Virus record (IMG/VR): IMGVR_UViG_3300031521_000305
Span: 1 to 27,466 of that record
Reading direction: 5' to 3' (one strand)
From: a virus
Length of the DNA stretch: 27,466 bases
Shown one piece after another: positions 1 through 7,655 of the stretch. Each line of letters starts with the position of its first letter. Positions within the stretch are counted from its first letter, which is position 1. The position numbers and the translations under genes are program-made. A model generated the notes under the pieces. The model searched no databases, was not told the DNA's origin, and worked only from the letters and a program-made list of their open reading frames with translations.

Positions 1-2
1 TA

Positions 3-1607
3 AAACCTGAAAGGGATCCGTATTTAACTAAAGCTCTTGAAGCTGCTAAATACACAATACCATCTTTAATATCAAATGATGATCAAACAAAAGCATCTGT
101 TAAAGTATACACCACTCCTAACCAATCAATTGGTGCTGATGGTGTGAACAATTTAAGTTCAAAAGTAACTTTAACAATGTTACCACCTAATCAACCATTC
201 TTTAAGTTTGGTGCTGATATGATTCAACTAAAACAAGAAGCTGAAGCTAATGGTGAAGATGCTAATGAAATAACTGAAAAGTTTAATAATGGTTTATCTA
301 TGATTGAATCTGAATTAATGGAAGATATTGAATCTACCAGTGATAGGGTTTGTTTAGGTGAAACAATTAAGCATGTTTTGGTTGCTGGTAATTGCATGGT
401 TGTTGATGTATTAAAAGATGGTTTAAAATACTATCCACTAAATAGATATATTGTTAAACGTGATTATAGTGGAAATGTATTAAAAGCAATAACAAAAGAA
501 ACTGTAGGCTTTTCTGCTCTTCCTGAAGATGTTAGAGAAGCTTTAATTGAAAGATTAAAAACAAAAGAAAATAAACCTGATCTAGAAGCTACGGATTGTA
601 CTGAAAAAGAATTTGATTTATATACACAATTCTTACGTACTCCAAAAGCTTGGCTTGTATCACAAGAGGTTGAAGGATTACCTATTGAGAAGTCCAAAGG
701 ACGTTATCCAATAGATGTATGTCCTTTTATAGCCTTGCGATATACAAGAATTGATGGTGAAAGCTATGGTAGAGGTTTAATTGAGGAATACATTGGAGAT
801 ATTTCATATCTTGATTCCTTATCCTTGGCAATTAGAGAAGCTTCTTTAGCAGCAGCTAAATTAATATTTCTCGTAAAGCCAAGTTCTATAGTAAAAGTAA
901 AAGATTTAAGTAACACCAAGAATGGTGGTTTTGTTGTAGGTAATCCTGAAGATATAAAAGCTTTACAGGTTGAAAAATACTACGATTTAAACACAGCAAG
1001 ACTAGAAAAAGAATCTATTGAAAAGAGATTATATAGAATATTTCTATTAGTACAATCTATTCAAAGAGATGCTGAAAGAGTTACTGCTGAAGAAATAAGA
1101 CAAATGGTTAAAGATTTAGAAGAAGCTTTAGGCAACTTCTATTCAATCTTAGCAAAAGAATTTCAACTCAGTTATATAAAACTTAAATTCTTTCATTTAA
1201 GAAAGAAGAAAAAGAAAGCTATACCTGATCTAATAAGAGATCCTAATATCAAGCTAACAGTAACAACAGGATTAGAAGCACTTGGTAGAGGTTCAGACCT
1301 TAACAAGTGGTCAATATTCTTAGATATGATGGCTAAGTTTGCTCAATCTGCACAGCTTATTGGAGCTAAAACAGAGCCTCTAGCTAATATTGTTGCTGCT
1401 TCATTAAATCTTGATATTAAAGGTGTTATGTACACTGAAGAAGAAAAACAAAAGATGCAACAAGATGCTCAAAAGGCTGCACTAATGGATAAAGCAGCAT
1501 CCCCACTAGCTAGTAAGTTTGGGGATATGATGCATACAAAATTAAAAGATAACTTACAGAATGGTCAACAACAACCAACAGAAGGAGAAACTGGACAAAA
1601 TGGCTAA
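3..1607 (+). CDS. Portal (head-tail connector) protein, T7 gp8-like, 5' end cut off
   Basis: Forms the dodecameric portal at the capsid vertex through which DNA is packaged and to which the tail attaches. The reading frame is open from the first codon in the window (base 3), so the internal GTG at 144 is not the start; 534 codons are visible and T7 gp8 is about 536 aa, so probably only a few dozen residues are missing at the N-terminus. Family hallmarks are AAKYTIPSL near the visible start, GADGVNNLSSK at about residues 45-55, and TGLEALGRGSDL in the C-terminal third. It ends in a Gln-rich tail. Its TAA overlaps the ATG of the next gene at 1600. The family assignment rests on remembered T7 gp8 motifs and is strong. 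Confidence 0.93.
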   Translation, partial: KPERDPYLTKALEAAKYTIPSLISNDDQTKASVKVYTTPNQSIGADGVNNLSSKVTLTMLPPNQPFFKFGADMIQLKQEAEANGEDANEITEKFNNGLSMIESELMEDIESTSDRVCLGETIKHVLVAGNCMVVDVLKDGLKYYPLNRYIVKRDYSGNVLKAITKETVGFSALPEDVREALIERLKTKENKPDLEATDCTEKEFDLYTQFLRTPKAWLVSQEVEGLPIEKSKGRYPIDVCPFIALRYTRIDGESYGRGLIEEYIGDISYLDSLSLAIREASLAAAKLIFLVKPSSIVKVKDLSNTKNGGFVVGNPEDIKALQVEKYYDLNTARLEKESIEKRLYRIFLLVQSIQRDAERVTAEEIRQMVKDLEEALGNFYSILAKEFQLSYIKLKFFHLRKKKKKAIPDLIRDPNIKLTVTTGLEALGRGSDLNKWSIFLDMMAKFAQSAQLIGAKTEPLANIVAASLNLDIKGVMYTEEEKQKMQQDAQKAALMDKAASPLASKFGDMMHTKLKDNLQNGQQQPTEGETGQNG

Positions 1608-1923
1608 AAACGATGAACAACCACAAGTAACTGCTGAAGATTTGCAAAAACAACTTGATGAAATGACAGCTCAATTTGAAGCTAACAAAACTGCTAAAGA
1701 AGAAGCTGAGGCTAAAATTCAAGCTGCTGAAGATGCAAAAACAGAAGCTGAAGCAAAGGTTGCAGCAGCTGAAGCTAAGGCAATTGAAGATGCTAAATCT
1801 ATTGAAACAGCTACAGCAATTGTTAATGATCAACAAACTAAACTTAATGCTATTGCAAAACGTGTAGTAGCTGAACCTAAATCCAAAGAAGAATTTGGAA
1901 ATATGACAATAGTTACATATTAG
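1600..1923 (+). CDS. Small Ala/Glu-rich coiled-coil protein between portal and scaffold
   Basis: A 107-aa protein of unknown function. I chose the ATG at 1600 (MAKNDEQPQV) because AAGGAG lies upstream and it overlaps the portal stop codon. The in-frame ATG at 1561 has no ribosome site and sits deep in the portal gene. Residues about 15-75 are heptad-like and rich in Ala, Glu, Lys and Gln, with repeated EAEAKxxAAE segments, so a long coiled coil is likely. No catalytic motif is visible. Its place between portal and scaffold suggests a head-assembly role; this is inference from position only. Confidence 0.7.
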   Translation: MAKNDEQPQVTAEDLQKQLDEMTAQFEANKTAKEEAEAKIQAAEDAKTEAEAKVAAAEAKAIEDAKSIETATAIVNDQQTKLNAIAKRVVAEPKSKEEFGNMTIVTY

Positions 1924-1937
1924 TCAGGAGATAAATA

Positions 1938-2657
1938 ATGAGTGTAGAAGAAGAAAACAACATACCAAATGGTAATTTGGAAGGTGCTGAGTCAAGTACT
2001 GAGCCAATTGTTAATGATTCAAATAATGAAATAACAGAACCTGTAGTCACAGAAACCCCTTCCACTGAGGTAACTGATCCTGTAGTAGAAACTACTCCAC
2101 AGGATTATACAGCAATTACAGAACCAACAGCTGCACAACAAGCCCTTGAAGATAAGGGCTTTATTTATGCTGATTTACAAAAAGAATTTAATGAAAATCA
2201 AAACATTACAGATGCCACTAGAGCTAAATTAGCTGAAAAAGGTATTACTGATGATGTTATTGATAGCTACATTGAAGGTAGAAAAGCAGTTGCAGAACAA
2301 GAAACTAATAAAATAGCTGAAATTGTTGGTGGTAAAGAAAACTTAGATAAACTTGTTAATTGGGCTAAAGAAAATTTATCTGATGAAGAAAAAATATCAA
2401 TTAATGGTATTACAGATAAAAATATTCTTACCTCAGTAATGAGAGATTTGGAAAGAAGAATGGTTGAAAAAGAGGGTATCACTCCTAATTATATAGGGGA
2501 AACTACTGGTGCAACAACACCTGCTATTTATGAATCACAGGCTCAGATGTTTGTAGATCTTAGAGATCCTAGATACAAAAATGATGAAGCATTTCAAAAC
2601 AAGGTTATGAAAAAAATACAAGCAAGTAGATCAAACGGAATTGATCTAGGTTGTTAA
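1938..2657 (+). CDS. Capsid assembly scaffolding protein, T7 gp9-like
   Basis: Internal scaffold that guides procapsid assembly and is then released. The 239-aa product has an acidic, low-complexity Thr/Pro/Val-rich N-terminal third (about residues 1-60). The conserved part has a YADLQKEFNENQNIT segment, IDSYIEGRKAVAEQE, a VGGKENLDKLVNWAKENL helix and a C-terminal DLRDPRYKNDEAFQ stretch, all typical of T7-like scaffold proteins. AGGAG precedes the ATG. It sits directly upstream of the major capsid gene as in T7. T7 gp9 is about 307 aa, so this copy is shorter, mostly in the disordered part. Confidence 0.88.
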   Translation: MSVEEENNIPNGNLEGAESSTEPIVNDSNNEITEPVVTETPSTEVTDPVVETTPQDYTAITEPTAAQQALEDKGFIYADLQKEFNENQNITDATRAKLAEKGITDDVIDSYIEGRKAVAEQETNKIAEIVGGKENLDKLVNWAKENLSDEEKISINGITDKNILTSVMRDLERRMVEKEGITPNYIGETTGATTPAIYESQAQMFVDLRDPRYKNDEAFQNKVMKKIQASRSNGIDLGC

Positions 2658-2683
2658 GAAAGAATTAGGAGATTTAAACAAAA

Positions 2684-3640
2684 ATGACAGTTGATGTTAA
2701 TTTAACACGTTTAGGACAAAAGAATGTATCAGGAGCTACTGATGCCTTATTCAGAGATAAGTTTATCCCTGAACTATTATCTGCTTTTGACGAAAAAAGA
2801 GTAGTAAAAAATTATGTAAGAAGTAAGAGTATTGATTCAGGTAAATCTGCATCATTCCCTGTACTTGGTAAAACTGATGCAAAGTATGTATTGGCTGGTG
2901 AAACTTTACTAGGAAACCAAACAATTGCTAAAAATGAAGTAACCATCAATATGGATCCATTCTTGGTTTCTGATATTGAGATTGCTGAAATTGATACTTT
3001 GTTGACAAACTTTGATGATAGAGAATACATCAAACTTGAAATGGCTAGAGCTTTGGCTAATGCTGAAGATAAACAATTGCTACAAACTGGTTGCTTGGCA
3101 GCTCGTGCAGCTGGGATTGTTTCAGGTCGTTCAGGTGGTTCTCAAATCCATAGTGTTGGTTGTGATATGGATGGGGCATTGCTAACAGCTGCTATCTACA
3201 AAGCTGGTGTAACTTTTGATGAAAAAGATGTACCGGAAGAAGATAGAGTTGCTTTTGTACGTCCATTGCAATATTCACTAATGGCACAAGTAGACAAAAA
3301 CACTAACCAATATTTAGGTGGTGGAGGTATCTACTCTGAAGGTACAACTGGTAAAATTAATAACATTCAAATTATTAAAACTAACCACTTGCCAAACTCA
3401 AACATCTTAGCTGGTACCGGAGTTCAAGCTAACAACATTTACTACGGAGACTTCTCAAATACAGCTGCTCTTGTTATGAACAGACAAGCTGTTGGTACAG
3501 TTTCTAGAAAGAATGTTACAGTTGAAGCTTCTTGGGATCCTCGTAGATTGTCTTGGTTGCTTACTGCAAGAGTACTTCAAGGACATGGTATTCTACGTTC
3601 TGATTGTGCTGTTGAAATCATGAAAAACGCAGCAGTTTAA
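2684..3640 (+). CDS. Major capsid protein, T7 gp10A-like (HK97 fold)
   Basis: Builds the icosahedral shell. It is 318 aa (T7 gp10A 345 aa). Seen motifs include the N-terminal DALFRDKFIPELLSAFDEKRV helix, a long segment with KSASFPVLGKTDAKYVLAGE (E-loop region), the MARALANAEDKQLL spine helix, and GTVSRKNVTVEASWDPRRLSWLL near the C-terminus. Codon use looks optimised: more C-ending codons than its neighbours (AAC, ATC, TTC), as expected for the most highly expressed virion gene. AGGAG lies upstream and a rho-independent terminator follows within about 20 bases, matching the T7 gene 10/T-phi arrangement. No slippery sequence for a gp10B-type frameshift was recognised. Confidence 0.95.
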   Translation: MTVDVNLTRLGQKNVSGATDALFRDKFIPELLSAFDEKRVVKNYVRSKSIDSGKSASFPVLGKTDAKYVLAGETLLGNQTIAKNEVTINMDPFLVSDIEIAEIDTLLTNFDDREYIKLEMARALANAEDKQLLQTGCLAARAAGIVSGRSGGSQIHSVGCDMDGALLTAAIYKAGVTFDEKDVPEEDRVAFVRPLQYSLMAQVDKNTNQYLGGGGIYSEGTTGKINNIQIIKTNHLPNSNILAGTGVQANNIYYGDFSNTAALVMNRQAVGTVSRKNVTVEASWDPRRLSWLLTARVLQGHGILRSDCAVEIMKNAAV

Positions 3641-3659
3641 TTTATAAACAAATAACTTT

Positions 3660-3690
3660 AGGGGTGGATTAATTTCTACCCCTTTTTTTA
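3660..3690 (+). terminator. Rho-independent terminator after the capsid gene
   Basis: AGGGGT (3660-3665) pairs with ACCCCT (3678-3683) around a 12-nt loop and is followed directly by a T run (3683-3689). It lies between the capsid gene and tail tube A, the position of T-phi in T7, where it lowers transcription of genes downstream of the capsid gene. Confidence 0.88.
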
Positions 3691-3711
3691 ATTATTACAG
3701 ATAGGAGAGAT

Positions 3712-4278
3712 ATGACCACTAAATTAGAGTCCGTTAATACAATGCTTTCCTGCATAGGACAAGCACCAATAAACACGCTTGAAGGTACTAAAAGTTCAAA
3801 TATAGTATCAGCAGAAAACATACTAAATGATGAAGTAGAAAATGTGCAATTATCAGGCTGGGATTTTAATACAGAAGAAGATTATCCCCTATTACCTGAT
3901 CAAGATGGTTTTATTAAATTACCATTAAACACATTAAACCTAAAAGTTGAAGATACTTATTATGCAAATCAATACAGCATAAGAGGTACAAAACTGTATG
4001 ACAAAATAAATCATACATATAAAATCGATAAACAATTGAAGGCTAAAATTATATTCAAACTTGAATTTGAAGATCTTTCAACAGTAGTTCAAAAATACAT
4101 AACAATGTCAGCAGCAAATAAGTTTGTTAAAAGAGCATTAGGCTCTCAAACTACTTATGCTTATACAATGGAAGATTTAGCTGAAGCTAGAGCTGCAATG
4201 TTAAAGGCTGAGATTACTGATGGAGAATATAGTTTTATACCTGAATTTCAAAATGGTGAAATAAGGAAGAGTTTATGA
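3712..4278 (+). CDS. Tail tubular protein A, T7 gp11-like
   Basis: Forms the ring joining the portal to the tail nozzle. It is 188 aa (T7 gp11 196 aa). The N-terminus LESVNTMLSCIGQAPINTLE, the SGWDFNTEEDYPL segment and the C-terminal helix with YITMSAANKFVKRALGS followed by DLAEARAAMLKAE are family hallmarks. ATAGGAGAGAT precedes the ATG. Its stop codon overlaps the start of tail tube B as ATGA at 4275, implying translational coupling. Confidence 0.92.
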   Translation: MTTKLESVNTMLSCIGQAPINTLEGTKSSNIVSAENILNDEVENVQLSGWDFNTEEDYPLLPDQDGFIKLPLNTLNLKVEDTYYANQYSIRGTKLYDKINHTYKIDKQLKAKIIFKLEFEDLSTVVQKYITMSAANKFVKRALGSQTTYAYTMEDLAEARAAMLKAEITDGEYSFIPEFQNGEIRKSL

Positions 4279-6587
4279 GCTTAGTACAAGAAACTATACC
4301 AAACTTTATTGGTGGAGTTAATCAACAACCTGATAGATTAAAGTTCACTAACCAACTAAGAACACAGAAAAACTGTTTTGCATCTCCTGTTGATGGCTTG
4401 TTAAAAAGACCACCTACAGAGCATATTGCTAAACTTATGAGTGACAAATTAGTAAATTCTTTCACTCATACTATAGTAAAAGAAGATGAAAAATATAAAG
4501 TGATTCTTACCGGTAGTGATTTGAAGGTGTTTGATTTAGCTGGAAATCCAAAAACTGTTTCATTTCCAAATGGTAAAGATTATATCACAACTGATAGTGC
4601 CTTAAATAATTTAGGTGCAGTATCAATTGGTGACTATACATTTATCCTAAATAAGACAAAAATAACAAGTCTAAAAGATGATTTATATATAAATAATTTT
4701 GCTAGTTCAGCATTGATTTTTGTACGTCAGGGAGATTATTCCTGTGATTATAAAATAAAAATTAATGATACTGAAGTAGCTACATATTCCTCAAACTCAA
4801 CAGATATTGCTACAACAAAAACAACAACAATTGCAGCTGATTTAAAAGCTGATTTAATAGCAGCAGCATCATTACCAGCTGCTAAATGGTCAATATCTGC
4901 AATGAACTCAGTAATATTAATTAAAAATATTGCTAATGAAGATTTTAAAATAAGTGTTTCAGATAGTAATGGTGATAGAGATATTTATTGCTTTTATAAA
5001 GAAACATCAACCAAGGCAGAATTACCCCTTGTTTCCCCTGATGGTTTTATCTTAAAGATAGTAGGTCAGGATAGCAACAAGGCAGATGATTACTTTCTAA
5101 GATTTAAAACAACTGATGGATCTACATTTGGACAAGGTGGATGGCAAGAATGCCCTGCACCCAACATTAAATATAAAATAGATGCTACAACAATGCCTCA
5201 TGCTCTTATCAGACAGGCAGATGGTACATTTAAGTTTGATGTTTTAGATTGGCAAAATAGATTAGCTGGTGATGAAGATTCAGCTAAAACACCTTCATTC
5301 ATTGGTAATACCATTAATGAAGTTTTAACACACAAAGGTAGATTAGCTTTTCTATCTGTTGATAAATCAATCTACAGTGATGTTAATGATATATTCTCAT
5401 TCTTTAAACAAACAACTTTAACAGAATTAGATTCAGATCCTATTGATGTTAATTCAAATTCTAAGATGGTAGATTTAAAACACTCTATTCCTTATGCTGG
5501 TGAATTAATATTAATATCTGAAACCTCAGAATTTACAATCAAGGGTGATAGTATTTTCTCAAGTAAAACTGTATCTATTGATTTAGTTATGGAATATGAA
5601 TGTTCAAAATATTGTAAACCAGTGGGTGCTGGTAATACTGTATTCTTTCCTTTTGAAACTGGTGCTTATGCTGGTGTAAGGGAAATCTATACAACATCCT
5701 CATATACAATTGATGCTAACAACATTACAACTCAAGTACCTAATTATATTCCTACAGGTGTTCACAAGATGGCTGTATCAACTTTAAACAGCTTACTTTG
5801 CTTGTTATCTTCTAATAAGAAAGATACAATTTACACTTATAAGTATTATTATACAGAACAAGGAAAAATACAAAGTAGTTGGGGTGAATGGTTATTTGAA
5901 GATTGTGAAATACTAAATATGGATTTCATACAAAATATCTTATATTTAGTTGTTCAATATTCAGATGGTGTTTATTTAGAAAAGATAGATTTAACTTTAA
6001 CTAAAAAAGATGCTGTTGGTTTTAAAACCTTACTTGATAGAAAAATATATACAAATGCTGGTGTTTTTAATGGTGTGAATACTGTTATCACTCTCCCTTA
6101 TATTCCTGTAAATGATGTTATGGTAATTGATGATAGAGGATTCAACATTGAAGTACTCTCACAAGCAACAAATACAATAACAATTGCTGGGGATTATTCA
6201 AATAAAAACCTAATAGTCGGCTGTAAATACACAGCTGAATGTGAATTACCTACTCTTTTTGTAAGAGAACAATCAGGTACTTCTATAAAAGTTAAAGAAG
6301 GTGTTTTAATGCTTAGAGATTTAACTCTAAGTTATGTAAACTCAGGATACTTCAAAGCTTTGGTTACTCCTTTATATGGAGATACTTCAACTTATGAATT
6401 TACTGGTATTAAGCTTGGAACACCAACTGCACAGTTAGAACAGATACCAATTAGTGATGGTAGTTTTCTAATTCCTATTCTTGCTAAAAATGATGAAGTG
6501 ACTATTACTCTAGTTAATGATAGTTATCTACCTTCATCCTTTATTGCTGCAAGTTGGGAAGGTGATTTCACCGTTAGAGGGCAATAA
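4275..6587 (+). CDS. Tail tubular protein B (nozzle), T7 gp12-like
   Basis: Hexameric tail nozzle through which DNA leaves; fibres attach at the interface with tail tube A. It is 770 aa (T7 gp12 794 aa). The start region SLVQETIPNFIGGVNQQPD is the family signature; DGLLKRPPTEHI, GRLAFLS and the C-terminal SFIAASWEGDFTVRGQ are also typical. It is beta-rich, with no transmembrane segment or enzyme motif. It is coupled to tail tube A by a 4-nt overlap. Confidence 0.93.
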   Translation: MSLVQETIPNFIGGVNQQPDRLKFTNQLRTQKNCFASPVDGLLKRPPTEHIAKLMSDKLVNSFTHTIVKEDEKYKVILTGSDLKVFDLAGNPKTVSFPNGKDYITTDSALNNLGAVSIGDYTFILNKTKITSLKDDLYINNFASSALIFVRQGDYSCDYKIKINDTEVATYSSNSTDIATTKTTTIAADLKADLIAAASLPAAKWSISAMNSVILIKNIANEDFKISVSDSNGDRDIYCFYKETSTKAELPLVSPDGFILKIVGQDSNKADDYFLRFKTTDGSTFGQGGWQECPAPNIKYKIDATTMPHALIRQADGTFKFDVLDWQNRLAGDEDSAKTPSFIGNTINEVLTHKGRLAFLSVDKSIYSDVNDIFSFFKQTTLTELDSDPIDVNSNSKMVDLKHSIPYAGELILISETSEFTIKGDSIFSSKTVSIDLVMEYECSKYCKPVGAGNTVFFPFETGAYAGVREIYTTSSYTIDANNITTQVPNYIPTGVHKMAVSTLNSLLCLLSSNKKDTIYTYKYYYTEQGKIQSSWGEWLFEDCEILNMDFIQNILYLVVQYSDGVYLEKIDLTLTKKDAVGFKTLLDRKIYTNAGVFNGVNTVITLPYIPVNDVMVIDDRGFNIEVLSQATNTITIAGDYSNKNLIVGCKYTAECELPTLFVREQSGTSIKVKEGVLMLRDLTLSYVNSGYFKALVTPLYGDTSTYEFTGIKLGTPTAQLEQIPISDGSFLIPILAKNDEVTITLVNDSYLPSSFIAASWEGDFTVRGQ

Positions 6588-6592
6588 TATTA

Positions 6593-7036
6593 ATGGTAAT
6601 AATAAAAGAAGCTACAGTCGATGATGCTATTAGTTTAGCATCTCGGCTTAGGGCTGATGATGTAGAAGAATTAAAAGGCTTAGGAAGTACTCCTGAGAAA
6701 AGTTTATTAAATGGGTTTATTTATTCGGAGCAAGTTTATTCAGTATGGTTAAATAACAAGGTTATTACTATGTTTGGAGTAACGGAGATTCCTAATACAA
6801 AGAATGGTGCAATTTGGGCTTTAGGTTCAGATGAACTATTTTCAATTCCAATTACCTTTGTAAAAGAAGGTCGAAAATGGATAAAACATTTTCTTAAAAG
6901 TTATGATGCGGTGGGTAATATTGTTGATTGTAGAAATACTCTACATATTAAATGGTTAAAACACTGTGGTGTAACTTTCTTAAATACGATAACAATCAAT
7001 AATTTAGATTATTTACAATTTATAAGGACTAAATAA
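6593..7036 (+). CDS. Internal virion protein A, T7 gp13-like, with GNAT-type fold
   Basis: A 147-aa protein in the T7 gene 13 position (gp13 is 138 aa and is needed for assembly of the internal core). It starts MVIIKEATVDDAISLASRLR, and the C-terminal part has GNIVDCRNTLHIKWLKHCGVTF, matching the gp13 region that runs through WVGNTSHIRFLK to the C-terminus. The layout (beta strand, helix, GVTEI strand, C-terminal xNxxHIxWLKxxG) resembles an acetyltransferase-like fold, but I see no clear acetyl-CoA loop, so enzymatic activity is not supported. Start codon 6593 follows the tail tube B stop by a few bases and has a poor ribosome site; coupling is likely. Confidence 0.75.
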   Translation: MVIIKEATVDDAISLASRLRADDVEELKGLGSTPEKSLLNGFIYSEQVYSVWLNNKVITMFGVTEIPNTKNGAIWALGSDELFSIPITFVKEGRKWIKHFLKSYDAVGNIVDCRNTLHIKWLKHCGVTFLNTITINNLDYLQFIRTK

Positions 7037-7037
7037 T

Positions 7038-7655
7038 ATGTGTGATCCAAGTGCAATGGCGGTAGCTAGTGTTGCTACAACAATAGGAAGTTCTGCTGTA
7101 AATTATTTAGGACAAAGTAAAGCAGCAGGTCAACAAGAAGAGTATAACTCTCAAATGTCAGCAGCTAATGCTGAATACAAATTATTAAATGCTCAAGCTA
7201 CCCAAACAGCGTACTTGGAAGAGATGCACATGTCAGGGATAAGAGAGCAAGAGGATTCTGAAGCAACAGAAGTATCTAATCAACAATCTTATATTCAAAA
7301 TATGCAAGCTAAAGCAACAGCTCAAACATCTGCTGCTGAAGGTGGAGTTACAGGTAATTCTATTCAATCCCTGTTTGCAGGTTATGATAGAGCAAATGCA
7401 ACAAATGACTATATAGCTTCAAGAAACCTTCAACTAAAGGGCTTACAATCACAAGAACAAATGAAAGCATATCAATCTAAAGCTATAAGCTCAATTAATA
7501 TGGCACAACAATATGTACCTACACCTGTTATTCAACCTTCATTGGGTGCTAACTTGTTAGGTGGAATTGGTACTGCTTTGACAACTTATAGTAATTACAC
7601 AACACAAGCGGAACAATCTGCTTATCACAGAGCGATGGGGAGGAATATGCTATAA
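7038..7655 (+). CDS. Internal virion protein B, T7 gp14-like
   Basis: Ejected protein thought to form the outer-membrane part of the DNA channel. It is 205 aa (T7 gp14 196 aa), starting MCDPSAMAVASVATTIGSSAV with a hydrophobic Ala/Ser/Val N-terminal helix. A long Gln/Ala-rich helical middle and a GANLLGGIGTALTTYSNY segment near the C-terminus follow. The order gp13-gp14-gp15-gp16 is preserved. Its TAA overlaps the next ATG as TAATG at 7653-7657. Confidence 0.85.
   Translation: MCDPSAMAVASVATTIGSSAVNYLGQSKAAGQQEEYNSQMSAANAEYKLLNAQATQTAYLEEMHMSGIREQEDSEATEVSNQQSYIQNMQAKATAQTSAAEGGVTGNSIQSLFAGYDRANATNDYIASRNLQLKGLQSQEQMKAYQSKAISSINMAQQYVPTPVIQPSLGANLLGGIGTALTTYSNYTTQAEQSAYHRAMGRNML

Noticed and set aside
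144-146. GTG at 144 as the portal start codon
   Set aside because: The frame is open to the window edge and the upstream residues match conserved portal sequence, so the gene is simply cut by the edge.
1510-1836. Opposite-strand ORFs inside late genes, such as this 108-codon one
   Set aside because: They are Ser/Phe/Cys-rich mirror images of the A-rich coding strand, without ribosome sites, and overlap well-supported genes.
3650-3670. ACTTTAGGGG before the capsid terminator as a T7-type promoter
   Set aside because: It overlaps the terminator stem and shares only a short core with T7 promoters; no related sequence was seen in other late gaps.
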